Assembly: GCA_026393855.1 (NCBI GenBank)
Contig: JAPKZJ010000022.1
Span: 1 to 64,000, forward strand
DNA length: 64,000 nt
Origin: Candidatus Aminicenantes bacterium
Lineage (GTDB): Bacteria > Acidobacteriota > Aminicenantia > Aminicenantales > UBA4085
Direction of reading: 5' to 3'
The notes under the pieces were generated by a model. That model did not search any database and was not told where the DNA came from. It saw only the letters and a list, made by a program, of their open reading frames with translations. The position numbers were made by a program, and so were the translations under genes. Shown piece by piece: positions 33,795-41,806 of this stretch (position 1 is its first letter; the number at the start of each line of letters is the position of its first letter).

Positions 33795-35301
33795 CGGACA
33801 GTCGCTGACCCTGGAAAAGCTCGTCGCCATCGCCCGCGGCGCCGAGAATGTCGAAATCGCCCCGGCCGCGCTGGACAGAATCCGGGCCTGCCGGGCCGTG
33901 ATCGAGGAGAAGATCGCGGCCCGCGAGATCATGTACGGCGTCAACACCGGGATCGGCGAGTTCTCCGAGGTCGTCCTGACCGACGAACAGGTCAAGGACT
34001 TCCAGAAGTATCTCATCTACAACCACGCCGCCGGCATCGGCAAGCCCGCACCGATCGATCACGTCCGGGCGGCCATGGCCGGCCGGATCAACGTCCACGC
34101 CAAGGGCCGCTCCGGCTGCCGCCCCGAGATCCCGCTGACCCTGGCCGCCATGCTCAACGCCGGGGTGACCCCCGTCGTCTGCCGCAAGGGCTCGGTCGGC
34201 GCTTGCGGCGACCTGGCCCCGATGTCCCAGATCGCCCTGCTTCTCCTGGGCGAGGGCGAGGCTTTCTACGGGGCCGAGCGCCTGCCCGGCCGGATCGCGA
34301 TGGAGAGGGCGGGCATTCCCATTCCCGGTCTGCAGGCCCGCGACGGGCTGGCCGCCATCAACGGCTCCAACCTGCTGACCGCCATCAGCGCCCTCTGCCT
34401 CTACGACATCGACCGCTGGCTGAAGCAGGCCGAGATCGCCTGCGCCATGTCGCTCGAAGCCCTGATCGCCAACCTCAAGCCTTACGACATCCGCCTCCAT
34501 GAGGAGCGCGGCTTCGCCGGCGCCATGCGTTCGGCCCGGGCCATCATGAAGTGCCTCGAGGGCAGCGATCTGGCTACGGGCAAGATGAAGACCAAAGTCC
34601 AAGACGCCTACTCCATGCGCTCGACCCCCCAGGTCATCGGCACCGCCCACGACGCCGTGGCCTACGCCCGCAAACAAGTCGAGATCGAGCTCAACGGCGT
34701 CGGCGATAACCCCATCTTCCTGGCCGAATCCAAGACCACCCTGACCGGGGCCAACTTCCAAGGCTCGCCCGTGGCCTTGCCGATGGATATGATCGGGGCG
34801 GCCGTGACCATGGTCTGCGTCCTGTCCGAGCGGCGGCTCAATCGGCTGACCAATCCCGCCCTGAGCGTCGGCCTGCCGGCCTTCCTGACCGAGGGGGCGG
34901 GCATGTTTTCCGGGATGATGCTGAGCCAGTACACGGCCGACCATCTGATCGTCGAGCAGCGCATCCTGTCCGCTCCGGCCTCCATCCAGTCCATCCCGGC
35001 CGCGGCCGACCAGGAAGACTTCGTCTCGATGGGCATGAACACCGCCCTCAAAACCGTCCAGATCCTCGACAACGCCTACGGCATCCTGGGCATCGAGATG
35101 ATGGCCGCCGCCCAGGCCATGGATTTCCGATCCTTCGCCTTCGGCCGGGGGACCGAGACGGCCCGCACCGTCGTCCGCCGCTATGTCTCCCACCTGGACG
35201 TCGACCGGCCGCTTCACATCGACCACAACATGATGAAGACCCTGATCCAGACGGGCGAAGTGCTGGACGAGGTTGAAAAGGCGGTCGGACCGCTGGCTTG
35301 A
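33778..35301 (+). CDS. hutH: MIO-family aromatic amino acid/histidine ammonia-lyase with Cys in the cofactor triad
   Basis: The 507-residue protein matches histidine ammonia-lyase end to end (YGVNTGIGEF, GCRPEIPLTLAAML, QDAYSMRSTPQVIG, SIPAAADQEDFVSMGMN). The MIO-forming triad, normally Ala-Ser-Gly, is Ala142-Cys143-Gly144 (GSVGACGDLAP). His83 (YNHAAGIG), the substrate-selectivity position of histidine lyases, is kept. Other sites differ from the typical enzyme: GANFQG for GGNFHG and QEDF for QEDH. It may therefore be a divergent lyase or aminomutase. No hutU, hutI or hutG is near, so it is not in a histidine-use operon. Confidence 0.82.
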   Translation: MAIVLDGQSLTLEKLVAIARGAENVEIAPAALDRIRACRAVIEEKIAAREIMYGVNTGIGEFSEVVLTDEQVKDFQKYLIYNHAAGIGKPAPIDHVRAAMAGRINVHAKGRSGCRPEIPLTLAAMLNAGVTPVVCRKGSVGACGDLAPMSQIALLLLGEGEAFYGAERLPGRIAMERAGIPIPGLQARDGLAAINGSNLLTAISALCLYDIDRWLKQAEIACAMSLEALIANLKPYDIRLHEERGFAGAMRSARAIMKCLEGSDLATGKMKTKVQDAYSMRSTPQVIGTAHDAVAYARKQVEIELNGVGDNPIFLAESKTTLTGANFQGSPVALPMDMIGAAVTMVCVLSERRLNRLTNPALSVGLPAFLTEGAGMFSGMMLSQYTADHLIVEQRILSAPASIQSIPAAADQEDFVSMGMNTALKTVQILDNAYGILGIEMMAAAQAMDFRSFAFGRGTETARTVVRRYVSHLDVDRPLHIDHNMMKTLIQTGEVLDEVEKAVGPLA

Positions 35302-35318
35302 GCGGGCAGAAGAATAAT

Positions 35319-35723
35319 ATGGACGCCTATCTGACGCCGGATGCCCGCCTGGCCCTCCAGGCGCTCGCCGTCACTTCCGGGCGTGCCGCCTCCGCCGGCT
35401 TTCTGATCGGCCATGTCCGGGGCGGCCGTTTTATCGTCGAAGGGCTCGTCCCGGCAGCTTCTCCGACGACCATCAGCGATCCCGAAATCTTCTTCCGGCT
35501 GGATGCCCTCTACGCGGGCCGGATCATCGGGTTTTTCCTCGCCGCCTCGGCGGCGTCCGCCCGCAAACCGCTCCTGCGGCCCCATGCCTGCGGCAAGCTG
35601 GTCCTGGCGGCCAGGAAAACACCGTCGGGTCGGTCCGCATGGAAAGGATTTTTGATCGAGTTTGACGGCGAATTCTCCTTCGCGCGGGCTCAAATCATTT
35701 CCGAAACCGAGAGAAAGCCATGA
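35319..35723 (+). CDS. Small protein of unknown function
   Basis: The 134-residue protein lies between the ammonia-lyase and the secreted protease, and overlaps the protease start by ATGA. ATG 35319 is preferred to a TTG at 35298; neither has a strong ribosome site. The pattern AGFLIGHVRGGRFIVEGLVPA resembles the first strands of JAB/MPN domains, but the His-x-His metal site is absent, so a fold guess is all that can be said. No signal peptide or membrane helix is present. Confidence 0.6.
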   Translation: MDAYLTPDARLALQALAVTSGRAASAGFLIGHVRGGRFIVEGLVPAASPTTISDPEIFFRLDALYAGRIIGFFLAASAASARKPLLRPHACGKLVLAARKTPSGRSAWKGFLIEFDGEFSFARAQIISETERKP

Positions 35724-37192
35724 AGAAAAAAGCCGTTTGGGTCGTTTTAATCCTCGCCGCCCTGCTCCTGCAGAGCCCCCATCCCTCCCCCGCCGACCCG
35801 GAGGCCAAGATCCGGCCGGCCCTGGGATTGGCGATGCGGGAAGCCCCCGATTCGGCGGCGACGCTTCATGTCTGGGTCAACTTTAAAGATAAGGGCATCG
35901 CGGATGGAACGGCGCTTCGGCAGGCTCTGGCCGTGACGCGGACGGGCCTGCGCGCGCACAGCCTCCAGCGCCGGGCCAAGTCGCTGCCCCTCGACGCCCT
36001 GGTCGACGAGCAGGACCTTCCGGTATCGCCCGACTACGCTTTGCGAGCCCGCGCCCTATCCTCCGGCGTTCGGGCCGTCTCGCGCTGGCTGAACGCCGTC
36101 AGCGTCGAGGCGACCCCGGCCCAGGTCCAAGCGCTGGCCGGGCTGGATTGCGTCGCCTCGCTCGATGTCGTCCACGGTTTCAAGCGCGAGGAACCGCTAA
36201 TCATCGAGCGGGAGATCGGCGATTTGGCGGCAGCCGGGCCGGACCCCATTCCCGGACTCAAGCCGTTTTACGGCGGCGCTTACCGCCAGGTGGGGATGAT
36301 GGGCGTACCCGAGCTGCATGCGGCCGGATTGACCGGGCGCGGCGTCATCGTCTGCCTGCTGGACATCGGCTTTCGCAAGACCCATGAAGCCTTCCGGACG
36401 GCCCGGGTTATCGCGGAGCACGACTTCGTGATGAAGGACGGCGATGTCCAGCGCGATCCCTCCAACCCGCTCGACTACACCGATTTCCACGGCACGGCCT
36501 GCTGGTCGCTCCTGGGCGGCTACCGGCCCGGCACGCTCGTCGGCCCGGCCTTCGGGGCCGATTTCATCCTCGGCAAAACCGAGGATGACCGGTCCGAAAC
36601 GCCGGTTGAAGAGGACTATTGGGCGGCCGGGATCGAATGGGCCGAATCGCTTGGTGCCGACGTCGTCTCGTCCTCGCTCGGATATACCGATTGGTACCGC
36701 TTCGCCGACATGAACGGCCGGACGGCCGTGACGACCAAGGCCGCCAACCGGGCCACGGCCCTCGGCGTCGTGGTCGTCAATGCCGCCGGCAACGAACGAG
36801 GAGGCTCGTGGGGCCATATCATCGCCCCGGCCGACGGATTCGACGTCATCGCCGTGGGCGCGGTCGACGCCAAGGGCAAAATCTCCACCTTCAGCTCGCC
36901 CGGCCCCACGGCGGACGGGCGGATCAAACCGGAAGTTTGCGCCATGGGCGTTCGGAACTTCACGGCCATGAGCGGGCCGAACCTGGGCGATGCTTCGTAT
37001 TCGATGGGCAGCGGGACTTCCTACGCGACGCCTCTCACGGCGGGTGTGGTGGCCCTGCTTCTCGAGGCCTATCCGAATTGGACCGTGGCCCAGGTCAGGG
37101 ACGCCCTGATGTCGACGGCCGCCAACGCCGCGACGCCAGACAACGACTACGGTTGGGGGCTGGTCAACGCGCCGGCGGCGGTGAGGAAGTAA
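35720..37192 (+). CDS. Secreted subtilisin-like serine protease (S8)
   Basis: The 490-residue protein has a signal peptide (KKKAVWVVLILAALLLQ), a pro-region of about 150 residues and a subtilase domain. The catalytic Asp is in IVCLLDIGFRKTHE, His in DFHGTACWSLLGG and Ser in GSGTSYATPLTAGVVALLLE; the oxyanion Asn is in VVNAAGNERGGSWG. The triad is complete. It is the last gene of the methyltransferase/ammonia-lyase operon and probably acts outside the cytoplasm; a link between the secreted protease and the cytoplasmic enzymes is not evident. Confidence 0.9.
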   Translation: MKKKAVWVVLILAALLLQSPHPSPADPEAKIRPALGLAMREAPDSAATLHVWVNFKDKGIADGTALRQALAVTRTGLRAHSLQRRAKSLPLDALVDEQDLPVSPDYALRARALSSGVRAVSRWLNAVSVEATPAQVQALAGLDCVASLDVVHGFKREEPLIIEREIGDLAAAGPDPIPGLKPFYGGAYRQVGMMGVPELHAAGLTGRGVIVCLLDIGFRKTHEAFRTARVIAEHDFVMKDGDVQRDPSNPLDYTDFHGTACWSLLGGYRPGTLVGPAFGADFILGKTEDDRSETPVEEDYWAAGIEWAESLGADVVSSSLGYTDWYRFADMNGRTAVTTKAANRATALGVVVVNAAGNERGGSWGHIIAPADGFDVIAVGAVDAKGKISTFSSPGPTADGRIKPEVCAMGVRNFTAMSGPNLGDASYSMGSGTSYATPLTAGVVALLLEAYPNWTVAQVRDALMSTAANAATPDNDYGWGLVNAPAAVRK

Positions 37193-37244
37193 CAGTCCGC
37201 GCGACTAACTTTTTGGCCTTGCTCCTGGGATCCACTTTCATAAT

Positions 37245-37263
37245 CTCGCACAACCCGTGCGAG
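37245..37263. repeat. Short hairpin between convergent genes
   Basis: CTCGCAC and GTGCGAG pair around AACCC. It lies between the subtilase stop and the YdeI-like stop. It may help 3' end formation on either strand, but no T-run follows. Confidence 0.4.
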
Positions 37264-37285
37264 AATCGTCCAACCGAGAGTTCGA

Positions 37286-37552
37286 CTATTTGGGCTTCCC
37301 GGCCGGCTTACGCCGCCAAGCCATCTTCATGTACTTGCGGCCGCCCTCGAGCTCGGCCAGCATCTGCTCTAGGCGGGAAGTCCGCGTCTCTTCCCGGACA
37401 GCCCGGGTGATCCAGCCGATGTAGTCATTCTGCTGGTAGTCCGGACGGCTCCGATAGGCAGCCATCAAGCCGCGCTCTTGCAGCGCTTTTTTGATGAAAG
37501 CCGGCATCGGATAGCGAAGCCTTTTCAGCCGCGTCGCTATTCTTACATCCAT
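37286..37552 (-). CDS. YdeI/OmpD-associated family protein
   Basis: The 88-residue product has the C-terminal signature of the YdeI family (NDYIGWITRAVREETRTSRL and a MLAELEGGRKYMKM segment). The family's usual N-terminal extension is short or absent. Two starts are possible: TTG at 37579 and ATG at 37552, and the first strongly family-like residue is near MPAFIKKAL (37507). No ribosome site decides it. It may be a shortened member. Its function is not established beyond the name. Confidence 0.62.
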   Translation of the reverse strand: MDVRIATRLKRLRYPMPAFIKKALQERGLMAAYRSRPDYQQNDYIGWITRAVREETRTSRLEQMLAELEGGRKYMKMAWRRKPAGKPK

Positions 37553-37598
37553 GCTGTTCGCGCCGATTCTCGAAGCCAAGCCGTTACGGTTGGTTTGC

Positions 37599-38156
37599 TT
37601 ATTTTCCTGCCAGCCCGATAGTGAATTGCCGCGCCCGCTTCTTGACGGTATCCAGCACGGTGGTTTTGATCCACCCCGAGCTTTTCAGGTTTGAGGCGCG
37701 AGTGAACACCACCGCGATGGTGGTTTGTTCGCCCTTGGCCAGGATTCGCGAGCTCTCCCACGGATTGGCGAGAGAAAAGCCCGGCCCGGAAATCGTCGGC
37801 GGGTCCACTTGAAGGGGACGAGTCCCTTTATTGATAAGCTTGATTTCGCGAGTCGCCGTAAGGCCGACGCTCAACTTGCCGAAGTCCAATTGAGAAGGGT
37901 CGATGGAAATAGTCGGACTCTTGGAGAACGAACTGGCGATGCCCCCGATGATGAATAGCCCGGCCACGATGCCCGCGGAGATGAGGAGCGCATTCGTTAT
38001 CTTGCTGCTTTCCGCGCCCCAATTGACGGCATTGCTATAACGGCCGGCCGGCCGACCTTGCCCGAAACAGGGAGCCGTGAGCAAAGCCGCGACCAAAAGC
38101 AGACTCCACAGGCTTCGTCCAGACCTGAACGCCCTCTTGATCCAAGCGCTTTTCAT
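37599..38156 (-). CDS. Membrane-anchored protein with ASH/Ig-like domain
   Basis: The 185-residue protein has an N-terminal signal (SGRSLWSLLLVAALLTAPCFG), a second hydrophobic helix (ALLISAGIVAGLFIIGGIAS) and an Ig-like beta domain of the ASPM-SPD2-Hydin type (ISIDPSQLDFGKLSVGLTATREIKL split by strands, then INKGTRPLQV). The ATG at 38156 overlaps the stop of the upstream gene. The domain probably faces the periplasm. A conserved pair of unknown role is formed with the gene before it. Confidence 0.65.
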   Translation of the reverse strand: MKSAWIKRAFRSGRSLWSLLLVAALLTAPCFGQGRPAGRYSNAVNWGAESSKITNALLISAGIVAGLFIIGGIASSFSKSPTISIDPSQLDFGKLSVGLTATREIKLINKGTRPLQVDPPTISGPGFSLANPWESSRILAKGEQTTIAVVFTRASNLKSSGWIKTTVLDTVKKRARQFTIGLAGK

Positions 38157-38548
38157 GACTGGCTCGCGACTTTCCCCAAGATACCTGCCACCCTCTTGAC
38201 CAGCGGCCGGGAAGGCGCGTTCATGAGCAAGAGCAGAACGGCCATCGGAAGGACTCCGATGCCAACCACGAAATAGCCTAGGCTCAGGCCAAGGATGAAC
38301 ATGGCCGCAAATCCTCCGATGATGATCGCGGCTCGCAGGCCATCCGAGGGCATATATCCATAGGGGCCACGGCAGATCGTCCGCCCATCCCTTTCTCGCA
38401 CCTGGACCGCGCAACCCTTAGTGGCGTCCTGGATGATTTCGATTCGTTTCGGCTTGACCTTCATACGGAAAGCCGGGCCGAGCTCCTTCTGGATGATGTC
38501 TTTGATTTCTTCACCGGTCATGATCTTGTCAAATGCGTACTTGCCCAT
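38153..38548 (-). CDS. Small membrane protein of unknown function
   Basis: The 131-residue protein has a soluble N-terminal half (YAFDKIMTGEEIKDIIQKEL) and two hydrophobic segments (LRAAIIIGGFAAMFILGL and GYFVVGIGVLPMAVLLLLM). I recognise no family. ATG 38548 follows AGGAGG closely; an ATG at 38653 in frame lacks such a site. It is the first gene of a two-gene unit joined by ATGA. Confidence 0.62.
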   Translation of the reverse strand: MGKYAFDKIMTGEEIKDIIQKELGPAFRMKVKPKRIEIIQDATKGCAVQVRERDGRTICRGPYGYMPSDGLRAAIIIGGFAAMFILGLSLGYFVVGIGVLPMAVLLLLMNAPSRPLVKRVAGILGKVASQS

Positions 38549-38854
38549 TTGAACCTCCTGCCACAGCCGACGAACAACTGTGAGGCGGAGCCGAATGAGG
38601 AAAGGCGTCTCGGCGCATCGGCTGAATACTCCCCCCGCCAAAATGGCCTCCATAGTAATTCACGAATTCAAGCCTGTCAAACGCAAGGTCGACCTGATCT
38701 CGAACCAAAAAGAATCCAGGTTCAGCTTTAACGCCCTAATCGAGCCTGGAAGAGGAAAGGCCCGAGTCACAGCTTGGGCCGGGGCGGCGCTTGACATAAC
38801 GGCCCATTTCACTAAGATGGAAAAAGCCACCCGTAGCAGATTTGGAGGATACGC
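38549..38854. other. Divergent intergenic region
   Basis: This 306-bp region separates the minus-strand pair from the DUF2147 gene. It holds the probable plus promoter at 38791. A plus-strand frame of about 90 codons (38580-38858) ends inside the next start and has neither ribosome site nor family signal, so it is not called. Confidence 0.5.
38791..38818 (+). promoter_or_regulatory. Likely promoter of the DUF2147 gene
   Basis: -35 TTGACA (38791-38796), a 16-nt spacer and -10 TAAGAT (38813-38818). The leader of about 30 bases carries GGAGG before the ATG. Confidence 0.55.
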
Positions 38855-39319
38855 ATGAAGAAAGCAGTCCTGATCACTTTGATGGTCGTCTTCGCCCTCG
38901 GCTTCCTCGGCACCACCCTGCGGGCCCAGGGAACGCTGGCCGGCCTGTGGAAGACGATCGCCGACGAAGGCCCCGACAAGGGCAAGGCCAAGTCCTACCT
39001 GGAGCTCTTCGAGAAAGATGGAGTCTTCTTCGCCCGCATCAACAAGCTCCTGCTCGAGCCCCAGGACAAGGTCTGCGACAATTGCAAAGGCGCCCTCAAG
39101 GGCAAGCCCCTCATCGGCATGGTCCTCATGTCCGACATGAAGAAGACGGGTAAGATCGACAAGGACTTCGGCGAGGAGTATGCCGGCGGCGAGATCATGG
39201 ACCCCGACAACGGCAAGTCCTACCGCTGCAAGATCTGGGTCAAGGGCGACAACCTGACGGTCCGCGGCTACCTGGCCATGTTCCACCGGACCCAGAACTG
39301 GTACCGCGTCAACCCGTAA
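38855..39319 (+). CDS. DUF2147 secreted protein
   Basis: The 154-residue protein has a signal peptide (KKAVLITLMVVFALGFLG) and the DUF2147 pattern: GLWKTIADEGPDKGKAKSYL, a CDNC pair in KVCDNCKGALKGKPLIG, GEIMDPDNGKSYRCKIWV and a terminal LTVRGYLAMFHRTQNW. These proteins are small periplasmic beta barrels of unknown role; some occur with sphingolipid or lipid genes. GGAGG precedes the start. It is a single gene. Confidence 0.85.
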   Translation: MKKAVLITLMVVFALGFLGTTLRAQGTLAGLWKTIADEGPDKGKAKSYLELFEKDGVFFARINKLLLEPQDKVCDNCKGALKGKPLIGMVLMSDMKKTGKIDKDFGEEYAGGEIMDPDNGKSYRCKIWVKGDNLTVRGYLAMFHRTQNWYRVNP

Positions 39320-39336
39320 CCCGGGCCTCGGCCTTT

Positions 39337-40014
39337 TTATTCGGGTCGACGGGCCAGAAGCGCGTCGGCCCGGCCGTCCAATTCGCGCAGGATTCGCTCC
39401 ACGCGCAGCCGTTCGCTTTCCAGAGCCTCACCTTCGATTCCGCGGGGAATCTCGATCGGCTCACCGAATAAAGCCACGGCCCGGGAGAACAGGCGGGGAA
39501 CCTCGAAGCGGTCCCAGCTGCGGAAGACTTTTTTCCTCGAGGCCCCGAGCGTGTAGGGAACGAGAAGCGCCCCGGTCTCGGCCCCCAGCTTGACGGCGCC
39601 GAGCTTCAGCTCCCGGTCGGGGCCGCGCGGCCCATCCGGAACGATCAGGACCTCGCCGCCCGCCGCGAGCTCCCGCATCATGATCACCCAGGCCCGCTTC
39701 ATTGAATGGGAGCCCGAGCCGCGGATGACTTTGTAGCCCCAATTGTCGATGAGCCTGGCGATCAGCTCGCCGTCCTGGGACGGGCTGACGAGGGGCATGA
39801 TGTTGCGGCGGCGGAACATCCAAGGGGCGCTGAAGATCTTGCCGTGCCAAACCAGAATGACGACCGGCCGACCGGCCCGGCGCAGGTCGCGATAGGCGGA
39901 TTCGCCCTCAACCCGCAGGCGGAGGGTCTTCATCCAGGCGGACATGAGCGGCCGGCCCAGGAAATCGATGGCCGCCTGCTCGAGCTTTTTGCGGAAAGGC
40001 ATGGCGGATTTCAT
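39337..40014 (-). CDS. Lysophospholipid acyltransferase-like protein (DUF374)
   Basis: The 225-residue protein has VILVWHGKIFSAPWM, an HGK/HxxxxD-like active-site region, PLVSPSQDGELIARLIDNWGYKVIRGS and VLIVPDGPRGPDRELKLGAVKLG, the pattern of DUF374 acyltransferases that act on lipid A or related lipids. ATG 40014 is used; an ATG at 40068 would start inside repeat copy A. No convincing ribosome site is present. It is downstream of the symporter gene on the same strand but separated by repeats. Confidence 0.78.
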   Translation of the reverse strand: MKSAMPFRKKLEQAAIDFLGRPLMSAWMKTLRLRVEGESAYRDLRRAGRPVVILVWHGKIFSAPWMFRRRNIMPLVSPSQDGELIARLIDNWGYKVIRGSGSHSMKRAWVIMMRELAAGGEVLIVPDGPRGPDRELKLGAVKLGAETGALLVPYTLGASRKKVFRSWDRFEVPRLFSRAVALFGEPIEIPRGIEGEALESERLRVERILRELDGRADALLARRPE

Positions 40015-40045
40015 GCTATGCGAAACGGCGTACCGAGTCAAAGAA

Positions 40046-40192
40046 GGGCTCGGGGTATGAGGGGCCAAACACGCTCGCTCCCCCAGCGAGGGAACTCGCT
40101 CTGCCGACTCGGTCGCTCCCCTCGCCTTTCGGCGAGGGACCGTGCCCGCTCCCTCGTCGATCGGTTTGACCCCTCAAACCCCTCGCCCCGGT
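40046..40192 (+). repeat. Structured dispersed element, copy A (~147 bp)
   Basis: This matches copy B (62564-62709) along its length. Outer arms GAGGGGCCAAAC (40059-40070) and GTTTGACCCCTC (to 40175) pair, with one mismatch. Inside are hairpins CTCGCT/AGCGAG (40074-40090) and CCCTCGCC/GGCGAGGG (40118-40138). Differences from copy B are largely paired, so the fold is kept. No protein is likely to be coded, though both copies give short frames rich in Arg and Ser on the minus strand. Confidence 0.8.
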
Positions 40193-40280
40193 CTAAGGCC
40201 TTTTCGGAAACGATAAAATTGCATTCATGGGAAAAGGCTACCATGAAGGGGAGGCAGGACGACGGCTATAGGCCGGAGGA

Positions 40281-40320
40281 CGTTGGAGGGGGAACCCTGC
40301 AAAGGTTCCACCTCCAAGGG
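40281..40320 (+). repeat. Long hairpin repeat, copy 2
   Basis: TTGGAGGGGGAACC pairs with GGTTCCACCTCCAA (13 of 14) around CTGCAAA, matching copy 1 at 32901-32944. Another hairpin CCCTAAGC/GCTTAGGG follows at about 40342-40361, inside the end of the symporter gene region. Confidence 0.72.
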
Positions 40321-40349
40321 AGGCCGGTCGCTCCCTCGCCGACCCTAAG

Positions 40350-41771
40350 CTATCGCTTAGGGCTGCAAAGCCCGTGGGTTTGGCCCCCAATCGCCCTCGC
40401 CCTTTGATCCAAAGCAGAGCCAAAAGCGAATCCCGCCAAGCTCAATCCCAGGCCGTAAGGCAGCGAAAAGGGCCAGGCGGGAATGGGCAACGGCAACACG
40501 CCCGAAGTCGACAGGAAAGAAAGAACCGCGAAGCCGCCGCCCAACCCCAAGCTCAAGAGGCCGGCCCACGGCCGACGGCGCACCGAGAGGATCATCGCCA
40601 ATCCCGGGACGAAGAAACCCTCAGCCAGTATCTCCGACGCCAATCCGATCGTCTTGAGGATACTCTGAAAACGGGTGGCTACCGCAAACGCCGCCGCAGC
40701 GGCCAGAATAAGCGCGGCTCGGCTCGCGAGAGCACCCCTTTCCGGCCGTTCGGCCGCCTTCCGGCCGAAGACGTCCCGAGCAATGGCCAGACCGCCGGCA
40801 TTGAGGGCCGTGTCGAGAGTGGACATCACGGCCGCCAGAACAGCGGCAAACAGCAAACTCCCGAGCCACGGCCCGAGCTTGTCCGCGATCATGGCGGGGA
40901 AAAGGGATCCCTCGGGCACCCGCCCTCCGAACAGCGGCCGGGCCAGCCCCCCTATCAGGACGACCAGGACATAGAGAACGGCCAAAGCCGCCGCCGAAGC
41001 CGCCAACCCTCCCCGCGCCGCCGTGCCGCTCCGCGCAGCCTGAATGCGCTGGTGCGCGATAGGCGAGATCGTCCAGGCCAGGGTGAACGAAAGGAAGATC
41101 AGGCCGCTCTGCGGGAATCCGGCCAGCAGGCCGGGGCCACCGGTAATCGCGCCGAGCACGGCCGAGCTGCCCCCGGCCTTGCCCGCCAAAAAGACGACCA
41201 AGCCCGACAGGCCGACGGCCAGCAGCGCGCATTGGATGATATCGGTGGCGACGACGGACCGCAGCCCGCCGGCCAAGCTGTAAATGAGCACGACCGCCGT
41301 CCCGAGCGCCAGGCACTCGAGATAGGGGCGCTTCATGAACACGCCCAAAAACCGTCCCATGGCGACCATCTGCGAAGCAGCCAGCAAGATCATGTACCAG
41401 ATGAGCAGGCCCGAGGCAATGGACCGGACCACGCGCCCGTAGCGCATCCCCGCCAGTTCGGGGAGGGACAAGGCCGGCAGGCGGCGAAGCGGGCCGGCCA
41501 GCGCAAATAGGATCAAAATCGAGGCTACGGCCGGGAGCCCGACCAGCCATAGGGCCCCAAGACCGGTGCGGAAGGCGTCGTCCGTCGAGACCAGGATCGA
41601 AGCCGCCCCGAACCAGGAAGCGGTCAGCGACAGCGCTACAAGAGTCCCCGGCAGGCGGCGCGAAGCCAGAAAGAAGTCCTCGAAGCCCTTCATCCGGCGC
41701 CTGGCGGTCAAACCGATAACGAGGACGATGGCGAAATAGGAAGCCAGGGCGATCAGCAATCCGGGGCGCAT
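40350..41771 (-). CDS. Sodium:solute symporter family protein
   Basis: The 473-residue protein has about 13 membrane helices of the SSF family. Typical segments are DFFLASRRLPGTLVALSLTASWFGAAS split in helices 1-2, the GGLRSVVATDIIQC loop and MSTLDTALNAGGLAIARDVF. The likely cargo is not readable; sugars, amino acids or carboxylates are all possible. The last ~17 residues are encoded in sequence shared with the repeat near 62731, so the C-terminus may have been set by repeat insertion. It is divergent from the lolA promoter. Confidence 0.88.
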   Translation of the reverse strand: MRPGLLIALASYFAIVLVIGLTARRRMKGFEDFFLASRRLPGTLVALSLTASWFGAASILVSTDDAFRTGLGALWLVGLPAVASILILFALAGPLRRLPALSLPELAGMRYGRVVRSIASGLLIWYMILLAASQMVAMGRFLGVFMKRPYLECLALGTAVVLIYSLAGGLRSVVATDIIQCALLAVGLSGLVVFLAGKAGGSSAVLGAITGGPGLLAGFPQSGLIFLSFTLAWTISPIAHQRIQAARSGTAARGGLAASAAALAVLYVLVVLIGGLARPLFGGRVPEGSLFPAMIADKLGPWLGSLLFAAVLAAVMSTLDTALNAGGLAIARDVFGRKAAERPERGALASRAALILAAAAAFAVATRFQSILKTIGLASEILAEGFFVPGLAMILSVRRRPWAGLLSLGLGGGFAVLSFLSTSGVLPLPIPAWPFSLPYGLGLSLAGFAFGSALDQRARAIGGQTHGLCSPKR

Positions 41772-41791
41772 AGGGGATTCCTAATATATGC

Positions 41792-41797
41792 TATAAT
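41792..41797 (+). promoter_or_regulatory. -10 box of lolA
   Basis: A perfect TATAAT ends ten bases before the ATG, so the leader would be only two to four bases. The -35 is weak (CATAGG). The region is divergent with the start of the symporter gene. Confidence 0.5.
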
Positions 41798-41806
41798 TTC
41801 GCCGGG

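Noticed and set aside
38580-38858. Plus-strand frame before DUF2147
   Set aside because: Ends across the next start, no ribosome site, covers the promoter.
40038-40244. Arg/Ser-rich short frame in repeat copy A
   Set aside because: A matching frame in copy B follows from the repeat fold; no coding signal.
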